Shown here piece by piece: positions 26,551-35,500 of a stretch of DNA of 64,000 nt. A program made the position numbers and the translations under genes. The stretch covers positions 175,248 to 239,247 of the forward strand of contig NZ_JAPSHY010000001.1 in assembly GCF_031179285.1 (NCBI RefSeq), written 5' to 3'. The DNA is from Microbacterium sp. (GTDB lineage: Bacteria > Actinomycetota > Actinomycetes > Actinomycetales > Microbacteriaceae). Position 1 is the first letter of the stretch. Every line of letters begins with the position of its first letter. Below the pieces are notes generated by a model. The model was not told the origin of the DNA, searched no databases, and was given only the letters and a program-made list of their open reading frames with translations.

Positions 26551-27463
26551 GCTGCCCGAAGTCGAGGTTGTCCGCGCCGGCCTCGCGCCCGCCGCCGTCG
26601 GTTCTCGGATCCGTGCGGTCGATGTCCTCGACGATCGCGCACTGACCCGGCACTCCGCGGGAGCGGCCGACTTCGTCGCCCGCCTCGAGGGACGTGTCTT
26701 CACGGCAGCCGCGCGACGAGGAAAGTTCCTCTGGCTCCCGCTCGACATCGCGGACACCGCCCTGATCGCGCACCTCGGCATGAGCGGGCAGCTGCTGCTG
26801 CGCACTCCGGACGCCCCGGCCGAGCGCCACGAGCGCGTCAGGATGCACCTCGAGCATCCCCAGCACGGCGACCTCGTGATCGTGTTCGCCGATCAGCGCA
26901 CCTTCGGCTCCCTTGCCGTGGATTCCCTCGTCCCCGATGCCGGTTCGCTCATCCCGTCGCAGGTGACCCACATCGCTCGCGACCCGCTGGACCCGTCTTT
27001 CGATGATCGCGCTTTCATCGAGTCGGTCCGTCGCCGTTCGAGTGCGATCAAGCGCGTGCTGCTCGATCAGGCCATCGTCAGCGGCATCGGCAACATCTAC
27101 GCCGACGAATCGCTCTGGGCCGCACGCATCCATCCGGAGACGTCGTCGCATCATCTGACGCGCGCCGCGGTGCGGCGACTGCTGGTCGAGGTGAGAGCGG
27201 TGCTCGAGAAGGCACTCGCCGAAGGCGGCACGAGCTTCGACGCACAGTATGTGAACGTCAACGGCCAGGCCGGCTACTTCGCGCATTCGCTGAACGCCTA
27301 TGGGCGCGGTGGGAAGCCGTGTCCCCGATGCGGGACGCCGATCCGGCGTGTCGCCTTCACGAACCGGTCCAGTCATTTCTGCCCCCGATGCCAGAGGCTG
27401 CGCGCAGCTGCCTCACCGGCACCTCGCCCCGAGGGCGACGAGATGCCGGTGAGCGCGTCATAG
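26543..27463 (+). CDS. mutM: Formamidopyrimidine-DNA glycosylase
   Basis: 306 residues. The catalytic N-terminal PELPEVE (Pro2, Glu3), Lys61 in ARRGKFLWL, and a C-terminal zinc finger CPRCGTPI...FCPRCQ near residue 262 identify Fpg, which excises 8-oxoguanine and cleaves the abasic site. An Ala/Pro-rich tail of about 22 residues extends beyond the finger. Overlaps rnc by 8 bp and converges on the ABC permease gene. Confidence 0.95.
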   Translation: MPELPEVEVVRAGLAPAAVGSRIRAVDVLDDRALTRHSAGAADFVARLEGRVFTAAARRGKFLWLPLDIADTALIAHLGMSGQLLLRTPDAPAERHERVRMHLEHPQHGDLVIVFADQRTFGSLAVDSLVPDAGSLIPSQVTHIARDPLDPSFDDRAFIESVRRRSSAIKRVLLDQAIVSGIGNIYADESLWAARIHPETSSHHLTRAAVRRLLVEVRAVLEKALAEGGTSFDAQYVNVNGQAGYFAHSLNAYGRGGKPCPRCGTPIRRVAFTNRSSHFCPRCQRLRAAASPAPRPEGDEMPVSAS

Positions 27464-27478
27464 CTGTGGGCCCGGTGA

Positions 27479-28801
27479 TCAGGCGGCGCTGAACGACCGC
27501 GCGAGCAGGGGACGGGTGGCCATGGTGCTCGCCCAGACGACCCCGATGCCGGCAGCGACCACCAGGGCGATGGTCAGGAGCGAGTCGGGTGAGGTGATGA
27601 GCGCGATCCCGAGCAGCGGGAACACCATCGCTCCTGCGCACAGCGCCGAGCCGACGGCGGTGATCAGAAGCGGCGACATGATGGCGCGTCTGCGCGCCCG
27701 GTCCACGGTCGCCAGCGGCGTCCCCAGGTGGTGGAGGCTGCGGTGAAGCTCACGCTGATCGAGGATGTCGGAGGCCTGATTCACGCCGACGGATGCCGCC
27801 ACCATGAGGAAGGTCGCGACGAGGGTGATCACGAGGCCGGTGCGCATGTCGACCGCCAGCATCACGTCGGCTGCCGCTGCGCCCTCTGCGCCCATCACGT
27901 TCATCAGCGCGACCCCGGTGCCGGCGAACACCGCCATGAAGCTCGCCATCGAGATTCCGCTCACCTGACGCCACGCCGCCTTCGGTGAGTCGAGCACGAT
28001 CCGCGCGGCGAGCATCCGGTCGGGCAGCTCGGCGCGTCGCAGCCGACGGGCAGCGGTGACCTTCAGCACCCAGGGACCGATGAGGTTCAGCACCGCGAGG
28101 ACAGCGCCGAACATTCCGGCGAGCACCACGATCGTCACGATGTAGCCGCCGAGCGATGGGAAGAATCGCATCATCGCGACCGCGATCAGCAGCACCGAGA
28201 GGGCGAGTACCCAGCGGATCCAGTGGGCACCTGTCGGGGTGGCGCGGGTGCGCACCCCCAGCGGCGAGATGATGACTTGGCGGAGACCGATGGCAGCGCT
28301 CACCGCAGCGAGCACGAGCACGCCGCCGAAGACCGCGAGGATCAGGTGCGGCGCGAGCATGACCGCCGTGACGCCGAGCTGCTCTCCCCGGAAAGGTATG
28401 AGGCCGACGAGAGGGCTGAGGGCGAGGTGCCCGAGCACGCCGGCGGTCGCGCCGACGCCGGCCACGAGAACCGACTCGATGACGGTTGCTGTGGCGACGC
28501 CCGCGGGGGAGACGCCGAGCAGCCTCAGGGTCGAGAGCCGCTCGTCCCTGCGGCGAGCCGACAGGCGGGCCGCTGCACCCCCCAGGCTCATCAGGGGAAC
28601 GACGAGAAGCACGAGCGCGGTGGCGGCCAGCCCGTGGTAGATGGGCGCCTCGGGGTCGTTCCATCCCCAGAAGGATTGTGCGCCGCCGATGACCGTCAGC
28701 ACCAGCGCCGTCACGACGCCGAAGGCGACGATCGGAAGCGCCAGCACGGTTCCCTGACCCGGCGCCGGCCGCAGCAGGAGTCCGAGGACGCGCGCGTTCA
28801 T
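27479..28801 (-). CDS. ABC transporter permease (FtsX/MacB type)
   Basis: 440 residues from ATG 28801. Two FtsX-like blocks, each with membrane helices flanking a segment such as RLSARRRDERLSTLRLLGVSPAGV near residue 85, give about eight to ten helices in total and no large periplasmic domain. Its start overlaps the stop of the ATPase gene by four bases. The longer frame from 29596 runs antiparallel through other frames of the ATPase and is not real. Likely exports peptide or lipid, or senses an antimicrobial; substrate unknown. Confidence 0.85.
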   Translation of the reverse strand: MNARVLGLLLRPAPGQGTVLALPIVAFGVVTALVLTVIGGAQSFWGWNDPEAPIYHGLAATALVLLVVPLMSLGGAAARLSARRRDERLSTLRLLGVSPAGVATATVIESVLVAGVGATAGVLGHLALSPLVGLIPFRGEQLGVTAVMLAPHLILAVFGGVLVLAAVSAAIGLRQVIISPLGVRTRATPTGAHWIRWVLALSVLLIAVAMMRFFPSLGGYIVTIVVLAGMFGAVLAVLNLIGPWVLKVTAARRLRRAELPDRMLAARIVLDSPKAAWRQVSGISMASFMAVFAGTGVALMNVMGAEGAAAADVMLAVDMRTGLVITLVATFLMVAASVGVNQASDILDQRELHRSLHHLGTPLATVDRARRRAIMSPLLITAVGSALCAGAMVFPLLGIALITSPDSLLTIALVVAAGIGVVWASTMATRPLLARSFSAA

Positions 28802-29511
28802 GCGGCCACCGCCGATGCGACGATTCGGCCGTCCCGGACGGCGATGGTGCGAGTGCACCGGACAGCCACCTCCTGGTCGTGGGTGACGACGATGAGCGTG
28901 CGTCCCTGGCCCGTGGTCGACCAGAGCAGCGCATCCATGACCTCGTTGGAGGTGAGTGAATCGAGCGCGCCGGTCGGCTCGTCCGCGAACACCAGCTCCG
29001 CACCGGTGGCCTGCGCGCGCGCGATCGCCACCCGTTGGGCCTGCCCACCGGACAGCTCTCCGATCCGACGATCCTCCATCCCGGCAAGGCCCAGGGCCGC
29101 GAGCCAGGAGGCTGCGTGCTGCACGGCATCCGAGCGCTTCACGCCGTTGATCATTGACGCCAGCGCGACGTTCTCCACAGCGGTGAGTTCCGGGATCAGC
29201 AGGCCCTGCTGGAAGACGAAGCCGAATCGCTCTCTGCGCAGCCGGGAGCGTGCGGTCTCGCCGAGGGCCGATACCTCGGTCTCTGCTCCGCCGGCCGGAC
29301 GGAAGACGACGCTGCCGGAATCCGGCGAGATGATGCCCGCGAGCACGTGCAGAAGCGTCGTCTTGCCCGACCCGGACGCACCCATGATGGCGACGGACTC
29401 GCCGCGATGGACCGCGAGGTCGACTCCCGCGAGAGCGCGAGTCGACCCGAACGCCTTGGTGAGCGCGTGGGCCTGGATGACGGGCGGGTTCGTGGAGGGG
29501 GATTCGATCAT
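28798..29511 (-). CDS. ABC transporter ATP-binding protein
   Basis: 237 residues, LolD/MacB class. Walker A is GASGSGKTT near residue 40, the signature LSGGQAQRVAIARA near 142, and Walker B VFADEPTGALDS near 163. The ATG at 29511 is preceded by a hairpin gcctcc-N9-ggaggc (29512-29532) whose 3' side on the transcript contains the GGAGG ribosome site, so translation may be structure-controlled. Couples ATP hydrolysis to the permease encoded next. Confidence 0.9.
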   Translation of the reverse strand: MIESPSTNPPVIQAHALTKAFGSTRALAGVDLAVHRGESVAIMGASGSGKTTLLHVLAGIISPDSGSVVFRPAGGAETEVSALGETARSRLRRERFGFVFQQGLLIPELTAVENVALASMINGVKRSDAVQHAASWLAALGLAGMEDRRIGELSGGQAQRVAIARAQATGAELVFADEPTGALDSLTSNEVMDALLWSTTGQGRTLIVVTHDQEVAVRCTRTIAVRDGRIVASAVAA

Positions 29512-29565
29512 GCCTCCAGCCTCGCCGGAGGCGGGCAGGGGATCGTCGGTCCCGCGGATGAAGGT

Positions 29566-29605
29566 GCGGACCGGACGTCATCCTGCAGGATGACATCCGG
29601 TCCGC
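29566..29605 (-). terminator. 40-bp near-perfect palindrome, terminator of the GNAT unit
   Basis: Arms of 20 bp with a single internal mismatch (gcggaccggacgtcatcctg and its complement), centred on TGCA, lie 13 bp after the last GNAT stop at 29619. Stem length and position fit a terminator. It is also symmetric enough to be a protein-binding site for the divergently placed ABC promoter. Confidence 0.65.
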
Positions 29606-29618
29606 CGCGGGAGGCCCG

Positions 29619-30698
29619 TCAGAGCGCCTTCTGCCAGGCGCCGGCGTAGGAGACGGCGACGAACCCGATCGCCTCGTTGATGTCGAGCATCGGACGGTTC
29701 TCTTCCGCGTTGAAGGTCGAGACGCGTGGGGAATCCGGAGTCAGTTCGCGCCACCGGAGCAGATTCGCGCACTTCACGATCGTGCCGAGACGGTGGCCGC
29801 GATGCTCGTTGAGCACCAGAGTGCCGAACTGGTGCGTCACGCCGGCACGGTCAGGGCCGATCAGCAGCTCGTTGTACGCCACGATACGACCGGACGGGAC
29901 GTGCTCGACCGCGGCCACGGAGACCATCTGACCACCCCCGGTGAGCTGACGATCGCGGCGAACGACGCGCTCGGCATCCCACTTCTCCTCGTCGATCTCG
30001 AGGTCGCCGCTGGGCGCGTCCGTCGAAAGCCGCGAGAGCACCGCGGCGTATCCGTCGCGGAGCTCGGGCGGCGTGGGCAGCAACCAGGCGATGGTGCGAT
30101 AGTCGTCGCCCGCCGCGCGCTGCGCATCGGCGAGGGCGCGCCGAAGCGGCTCGGGGTCGCGACGGAGGTCGAGTTCGCTGTTGCGCTCGACCTGCTCCAA
30201 GGACAGGCCACTGTCGAGATAGAACTCCGACAGCGGGTTGGCCGGGATGCGCCCCCAACCGGTGACCGGAATCAGCATCCGATCGGACTCGATCGCCCTG
30301 TGGAGCGTCCAGGTCTGCAGGATGCTCCGGCCCCGTGCACGTGCTTCGTTCTCGGCGTAAGACAGCAGAGCCTGCTCGACGCCTCGGCCCCAGTGCTCAG
30401 CCGCGACGAGGAGGTCGAACACAGCGGTGCGCGCGCCCTCCTCCTGGGGGAAGTCGATGGTGACCATGCCGACGGGTACTCCGTCGCGTCGTGCCACGAA
30501 GCCCGTGTGCAGGGTGTCCGCGGTCTCGAGCCATGCTGGCAGCATCTCGGCAGCACTCGGTGCGAGCTCGGGAATGCCGGCCTCTTCATCGCAGATCCGC
30601 CTGTTCAGCTCGGCGTAGGCCAGGAATTCGCCGGCATCGTCGGCGTCGAGTGCGGCCGGAACGTGCAGGGGGGTGATCGTCAGGGTCGCGGTGGTCAT
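29619..30698 (-). CDS. Tandem-GNAT acetyltransferase (paralogue 2)
   Basis: 359 residues from ATG 30698, which overlaps the stop of the preceding paralogue by four bases. Two GNAT-like halves: the first has EHWGRGVEQALL near residue 110, the second the acetyl-CoA loop EHRGHRLGTIVK near 297 and the C-terminal FNAEENRPMLDINEAIGF. The tandem layout is shared with mycothiol synthase and Eis-type enzymes, but the sequence does not allow me to assign either. Acceptor unknown. Confidence 0.75.
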   Translation of the reverse strand: MTTATLTITPLHVPAALDADDAGEFLAYAELNRRICDEEAGIPELAPSAAEMLPAWLETADTLHTGFVARRDGVPVGMVTIDFPQEEGARTAVFDLLVAAEHWGRGVEQALLSYAENEARARGRSILQTWTLHRAIESDRMLIPVTGWGRIPANPLSEFYLDSGLSLEQVERNSELDLRRDPEPLRRALADAQRAAGDDYRTIAWLLPTPPELRDGYAAVLSRLSTDAPSGDLEIDEEKWDAERVVRRDRQLTGGGQMVSVAAVEHVPSGRIVAYNELLIGPDRAGVTHQFGTLVLNEHRGHRLGTIVKCANLLRWRELTPDSPRVSTFNAEENRPMLDINEAIGFVAVSYAGAWQKAL

Positions 30699-31786
30699 GT
30701 GAGTACTTTCTTCCAGGCGCCTTCGTAGGCGATCGGCGCGTAACCGATGGATTCGTTGATGGAGAGCATCGGCCGGTTCTCCTCGGCGTTGTAGGTGACG
30801 ACACGGGCGCTGTCGGGGAATCGGCGGTGCCAGGACAGCAGGGCCTCGGTCTTGACCAGCATCCCGAGTCGATGACCGCGATGATCCGACAGCACGAGGG
30901 TGTCCTCCTGGTCGGTCGTCGCGGTCGGGTCCGACCCGATGGCGAGCTCGTTGAATGCGCACAGCTCGCCGGTTGCGATGTGTTCGGCGGCGGTGACCTG
31001 CACGGCGTGGCCCATCTGGCGGTAGCGATCGTCATGCCGGGCGACGCGCTCGGCGTCCCACTGCTCCTCGGCGAACTCCATCCCGGCGCTCGGGATGTCG
31101 GTGGACATGCGCGACTTCATCCAGGCGTATCCGGCGACGCGCTCCGGCGGTGTCGGCAGCATCCATCGCACGACCCGATATCCGTCGGCGTGCGACTGCG
31201 CCTCGTCTCGGAGATCGCGAAGCCGTGCCAGCGCCGCATCGTCGAAGACGAACTCACTCACACGCACGACCTGTTCGAGTCGGTGGCCCTGCGCGAGGAG
31301 GAAGCGCGCGATGTGATCATGGGGGACGCTGCCGAACCCGTTCGGCGCTGCGAGCGTGGCACCCGACGAGTGAGGCTGTTCCGCCCAGAGCTGCACGACG
31401 GATCGTCCGAGCGCGCGGACCTCTGTCTCCAGCACGGCGGCGATGGCCTGACCGAGACCGTGGCCCCAGTGTTCGCGCAGAAGCGCGATCGTCCAGTACA
31501 CGGTGCGGGAACCGTCGTCCTGCGGCACGTTGAGTGCGACGCATCCGATGGTCTCGCCTGCGCGCCTGACCGACCACTGACGGCGGATCGCGTCCGCGTC
31601 GCTGCGCAGCATCGGCAGCAGCTCGCCGGGTGTGCGGGCGTCGTCGTCACGCCCGGTGGTCTCGATGATCGTCCGGTTTCGGACATCCGCATACTCGCGG
31701 AACGCTCCGGCGTCCGCTGCATCCGCCCGTGCCGGAAGCACGAGCGGATGCAGGGTCGCACCGTCGCGGAGAGCAATGCTCATCAT
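30695..31786 (-). CDS. Tandem-GNAT acetyltransferase (paralogue 1)
   Basis: 363 residues; ATG at 31786 followed directly by a second ATG, with GAAGGA upstream. Clearly homologous to the next gene throughout: YRVVRWMLPTPPE, WDAERVARHD, DHRGHRLGMLVK and YNAEENRPMLSINESIGY align with it, and the first half has EHWGHGLGQAI. Two adjacent, coupled copies indicate a duplication followed by divergence of acceptor specificity. Separated by 12 bp from the 96-aa gene upstream. Confidence 0.75.
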   Translation of the reverse strand: MMSIALRDGATLHPLVLPARADAADAGAFREYADVRNRTIIETTGRDDDARTPGELLPMLRSDADAIRRQWSVRRAGETIGCVALNVPQDDGSRTVYWTIALLREHWGHGLGQAIAAVLETEVRALGRSVVQLWAEQPHSSGATLAAPNGFGSVPHDHIARFLLAQGHRLEQVVRVSEFVFDDAALARLRDLRDEAQSHADGYRVVRWMLPTPPERVAGYAWMKSRMSTDIPSAGMEFAEEQWDAERVARHDDRYRQMGHAVQVTAAEHIATGELCAFNELAIGSDPTATTDQEDTLVLSDHRGHRLGMLVKTEALLSWHRRFPDSARVVTYNAEENRPMLSINESIGYAPIAYEGAWKKVLT

Positions 31787-31798
31787 GGATCCTTCGCG

Positions 31799-32089
31799 TC
31801 AGCGCAGCTGACGCTGCAGGTCGTAGGTGAGCAGTGCCTGAGTCTCGCCGGGTGTGAGGGCCCCGTGTCCGAAGAGCACCGGGGCTTGTCCGTCGAGAGA
31901 ACTCACTCGCCGACGTGACCGGCCGTGACGCTGCTGCGCACGCAGCAGAAGCCACAGGCCGAGGCGGAGTGAGAGCCGATCCGCGAGCGCGAGTTCGCGC
32001 CGGTCGGATGGGACGGTGATCGAGAGGACCGTCTGGTCCTGCGTATCGGGCGGGTGGGCGGTGCTGCGGGGCAGCGTGAGCGTGTTCAC
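31799..32089 (-). CDS. Hypothetical protein, 96 aa
   Basis: GTG at 32089 follows GAAAGAG. The N-terminal 25 residues are polar, then ITVPSDRRELALADRLSLRLGLWLLLRAQQR forms one strongly amphipathic or membrane-associated helix, followed by an Arg cluster and a polar tail. Not a classical signal peptide. No family recognised. It lies between the 38-aa ORF and the GNAT pair and is probably cotranscribed with them. Confidence 0.55.
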   Translation of the reverse strand: MNTLTLPRSTAHPPDTQDQTVLSITVPSDRRELALADRLSLRLGLWLLLRAQQRHGRSRRRVSSLDGQAPVLFGHGALTPGETQALLTYDLQRQLR

Positions 32090-32319
32090 GAGTGTCTCTT
32101 TCGGAGTCGTCGGTGTGCAGATGACGTGCGGAAGGCACGGATGCGCATGAAGCGCGAGCGGATCGCAGGATGCGGGTGGCGCTGAGGGCGCCGGGAACGG
32201 AGACGCGGGACGCGTCGGTGGAGCTCAGAGGAGCTGATCGGTGATCAGGAGACCTGCCGATGGCGGGAGCGATGCGGCGGAGACCGCCCGCGAAGGGCGG
32301 GAGTCCTCGCGCCGGACTG
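32090..32319 (-). other. Intergenic leader between 38-aa ORF and 96-aa gene
   Basis: About 230 bp without a convincing gene on either strand. It holds the hairpin described separately at 32284-32300 and a direct repeat of tgatc within 32236-32248. It is probably transcribed as the leader of the 96-aa gene. Confidence 0.4.
32284..32300 (-). terminator. Hairpin 20 nt after the 38-aa ORF
   Basis: ccgccc-gcgaa-gggcgg: a 6-bp all-GC stem with a 5-nt loop between the small ORF stop and the rest of the unit. On the minus strand it is followed by a weak TCT. It could be a partial terminator or attenuator. Confidence 0.4.
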
Positions 32320-32436
32320 CTAAGCGACCGCGTCGAGACGGAAGCTGGAGCCGGTTACCGAGAAGACGGTGAGGCGCGCGTGGGCGCGATACGCGATGGG
32401 GCCTGTGGCCTGCGTACGAACTGTCATGGTAATCAT
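32320..32436 (-). CDS. Small ORF, 38 aa, strong ribosome site
   Basis: Encodes a 38-residue peptide that begins MITMTVRTQATGP and ends SSFRLDAVA. Support for translation is unusually good: AAAGGAGG six to seven bases before the ATG, and a promoter TTGACG-N18-TAGCGT just upstream, the best-scoring of its kind in the window. Thr-rich N-terminus, no membrane helix. A hairpin follows. It may be a functional small protein or a leader peptide for the downstream 96-aa and GNAT genes. No family recognised. Confidence 0.6.
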   Translation of the reverse strand: MITMTVRTQATGPIAYRAHARLTVFSVTGSSFRLDAVA

Positions 32437-32469
32437 CGGTAACCTCCTTTCACAGCGATCCGAGCAGTC

Positions 32470-32499
32470 ACGCTAGCGAAGGTCTGGTGTGTTCGTCAA
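32470..32499 (-). promoter_or_regulatory. Promoter of the 38-aa ORF / GNAT unit
   Basis: Minus strand: -35 TTGACG (32499-32494), 18-bp spacer, -10 TAGCGT (32475-32470). The start of transcription is expected about 25 nt before the small ORF. Confidence 0.6.
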
Positions 32500-32519
32500 G
32501 CATCGATCGGCGAGTCCGG

Positions 32520-32525
32520 TACCGT
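32520..32525 (+). promoter_or_regulatory. -10 element of the smc transcript
   Basis: TACCGT ends six bases before a GTG at 32532 that opens a 12-codon ORF overlapping the smc start. Confidence 0.45.
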
Positions 32526-32531
32526 GAAGTC

Positions 32532-32570
32532 GTGATCCGACCTCGAACCGCGGTGCCCCCATGCATCTGA
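32532..32570 (+). CDS. Predicted leaderless uORF overlapping smc start, 12 aa
   Basis: GTG at 32532 opens 12 codons (MIRPRTAVPPCI) ending TGA at 32568-32570, ten bases into the smc overlap region (smc ATG is 32561, another frame). The spacing of the -10 to this GTG is the same as at the leaderless genes in the window, and smc itself has no Shine-Dalgarno, so reinitiation or coupling is plausible. Predicted only. Confidence 0.35.
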   Translation: MIRPRTAVPPCI

Positions 32571-35500
32571 AGAGCCTGACGCTCAAGGGATTCAAGTCGT
32601 TCGCACAACCGACCAGCTTCGTCTTCGAGCCCGGTGTCACGTGCATCGTCGGTCCGAACGGATCGGGCAAGTCCAATGTCGTCGATGCGCTCGCCTGGGT
32701 GATGGGGGAGCAGGGGGCGAAGACGTTGCGCGGCGGCAAGATGGAGGACGTCATCTTCGCCGGCACGTCGACACGCGGGCCACTCGGCCGGGCCGAGGTG
32801 CAGCTCACGATCGACAACAGCGACGGTGCGCTGCCGATCGAATACGCCGAGGTGACGATCAGCCGCACCCTCTTTCGCAACGGGTCCAGCGAGTACGCGA
32901 TCAACGGTGAGAACTGCCGGCTGCTCGACGTGCAGGAACTCCTGAGCGATTCCGGACTCGGGCGCGAGATGCACGTCATCGTCGGCCAGGGGCGGCTCGA
33001 CACCGTGCTGCAGGCGTCTCCCGAGGACCGTCGCGGATTCATCGAAGAAGCGGCGGGCATCCTCAAGCACCGGCGGCGCAAGGAGAAGACGCTCCGCAAG
33101 CTCGATGCGATGGAAGCGAATCTCACGCGGCTCAGCGACCTCGCCGGGGAGATCAGGCGTCAGCTCAAACCGCTGGGGCGCCAGGCGGAGATCGCACGGG
33201 AGGCGCAGACCATCGCCGCCGTGGTCAGGGACGCGAAAGCGCGGCTGTACGCCGACGATGTGGTGGCGTTGCGAACGGCCCTGGCAGATCACACCCGCAC
33301 CGAGAACGAGCGACATACCGAGCGTCTCGTGCTGTCGGATCAGGCGGAGGTGGTGCGGGCGAGCATCGCCCGCCTCGAGCAGGACCAGAATTCCGTCGCC
33401 GTCGATCAGGCGCGAAGCGTCGCCTTCGGCCTCGAGCAGGTGCAGGAGCGGATGCGCGGACTGTTCACCCTCGCCAATCAGCGCCTCGCTCTGCTCGGTT
33501 CCGAGGAGGACGATGCGGCGGTCACGGCCGTCACCGTGACGCAGAGCACCATCGACGATGCCAAGGCTGAGATCATCGAGATCTCCGCCGGCCTCGGCGA
33601 TGCGCAGGATGCGGCTGCCGCGGCGAGCCGGGAGGTGATGAACGCCAGAGCAGAACTCGACACTCTCGATGTGGACATCGCCGAGCAGAGCGCCCTCGTC
33701 TCGGAGTACGACATGCGTCTGAGTACGCTCCGGGGCACGGCGGATGCCGCAGCGTCAGCACTCGCTGCCGTGCGAGGCGCGGTGCTGCGGCAGCAGAACG
33801 CACTCGACGCCGCGGACAGCCGCCGACGGGAGGCCGCCGATGCACTCGAGAGCATCGAGGACGCGGAGGCCCCCGAGGGTACCGCCGCGGAGCATGCGGC
33901 GGCGTATGAGAGCGCCCAGCGGGCAGCGACGGCCGCCGAAGCGGAACGCGAGACGCTGCGGGAGCGCCTGCATGCCGCCGAACGTGAAGTCGATGCACTC
34001 ACCGCGAAGGCCGCAGCTCTCGGGAGCGCCCTGGCGATCTCCGGTGGTGCGGCCGAGCTCGTCGAGGCCCGTCGACCCGGCGTGCGCGGGCTCGTCGGCG
34101 ACGCCGTGCAGGTGCGGCCGGGGTTCGAGGCCGCGGTGGCGGCGGTGCTCGGACCGCTGGCTGAGGGGGTGCTCGTGGAGACGGCATCCGACGCATTCGA
34201 CCTCGCCGTAGAGGCGAGGGGCGTGGTGGACTTCGTGGTCGCAGATGCCGCGCGTCCGGATATCTCGCTGCCGCGACCGGCAGGGGTCACCGCCGCCGTC
34301 GACACCGTCACCGCACCCGACGGCGTACTGGGAGTTCTGTCGCACGTGCTCATCGCCGACGATCTCGACACCGCGCGTGCGGCGCGCCTCGCCCTCGACG
34401 CCGCGCGCGACGACACCACGACCATCGTGACGGTGGCGGGCGACGTCATCACGGCGCAGACGCTGCGAACCGGATCCGGCGGTGAGCGCTCACGGCTGGA
34501 ACTCGCGGCCGAGCGTGATGCGGCCACCGAGCGCCTCGCCGAGGTGCAGGTCGTCGTCGATTCGCTGCGCGAAGCTCGCGAGGACGCGAACGAGGCGGTC
34601 GAGACCACCAGGCGCAACGCCAAAGACGCCCTGCGCGCACTCCGCGAGCATGATGCGGCTCTTGCCAGCCACGCCGAGCAGGTCAACCGGATCACGGTGC
34701 GTCATGAGGCCGCCGTGGCCGAGTGCGAGCGGCTCGAGTCAGGACTGGCGCAGGCTCAGGCGGCCGTCGCGGACGCCGAACGCAAGGCGGAGCAGGCGAA
34801 AGCCGAGCTCGACGACGCGATTGCAGCCCCGAGGCCGGTGCTCGACGCGTCCGCGCGCGACGGGCTGCTCGAGGCGCTCGAGGTCGCCAGGGAGGGAGAG
34901 GTTCGCGCGAGGCTCGAGATCGAGACGCTCCGGGAACGGGTGCGCGCCGCCCAGGCGCGCGTCGTGACTCTCGAACGGCAGCGCGAGCAGGAACGAGAGG
35001 CCGCGGCAGAGGCCGCGCGACGCGCGGTGATCCGCCGTGCTCAGCGTGAAGCCGCGGCGGGTGTGACCCAGGAGCTGCCGAGGATCCTCGACTCGCTGGA
35101 CCGCTCCGTGACGGAGGCTCGTGTGGCTCTCGCCGAGGCGGAGTCAGCGCGTTCGGCCCAGAACGAGGAACTCACCGCGTTGCGTTCGCAGGAGACATCG
35201 CTGAGGGAACGGCTGGCGGGCCTCACGGAGAGTGTCCATGGGCTGGAGCTGCAGATCCACGAGAAGAAACTGCACTTGACGAGCCTGCTCGATCGGGTGG
35301 CATCCGAGCTCGCCCTCGACGAGGACATTCTCGTGGCGGAATACGGACCCGATCAGTTGGTGCCTCGCGACCCCCACACGGCTGCTGCCGACGGCGAGAG
35401 AGGCGCGGAAGACACCGCGATCCCGTTCGACCGGCGCATCCAGGAGCGGCGGCTCGCAGAGGCGGAGCGCAAGCTCGCGCAGCTCGGGCGCGTGAACCCG

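Noticed and set aside
31647..32138. 163-residue frame spanning the 96-aa gene
   Set aside because: Shadow in another frame, Arg/Pro/Ala-rich; the 96-aa frame has a better start and composition.
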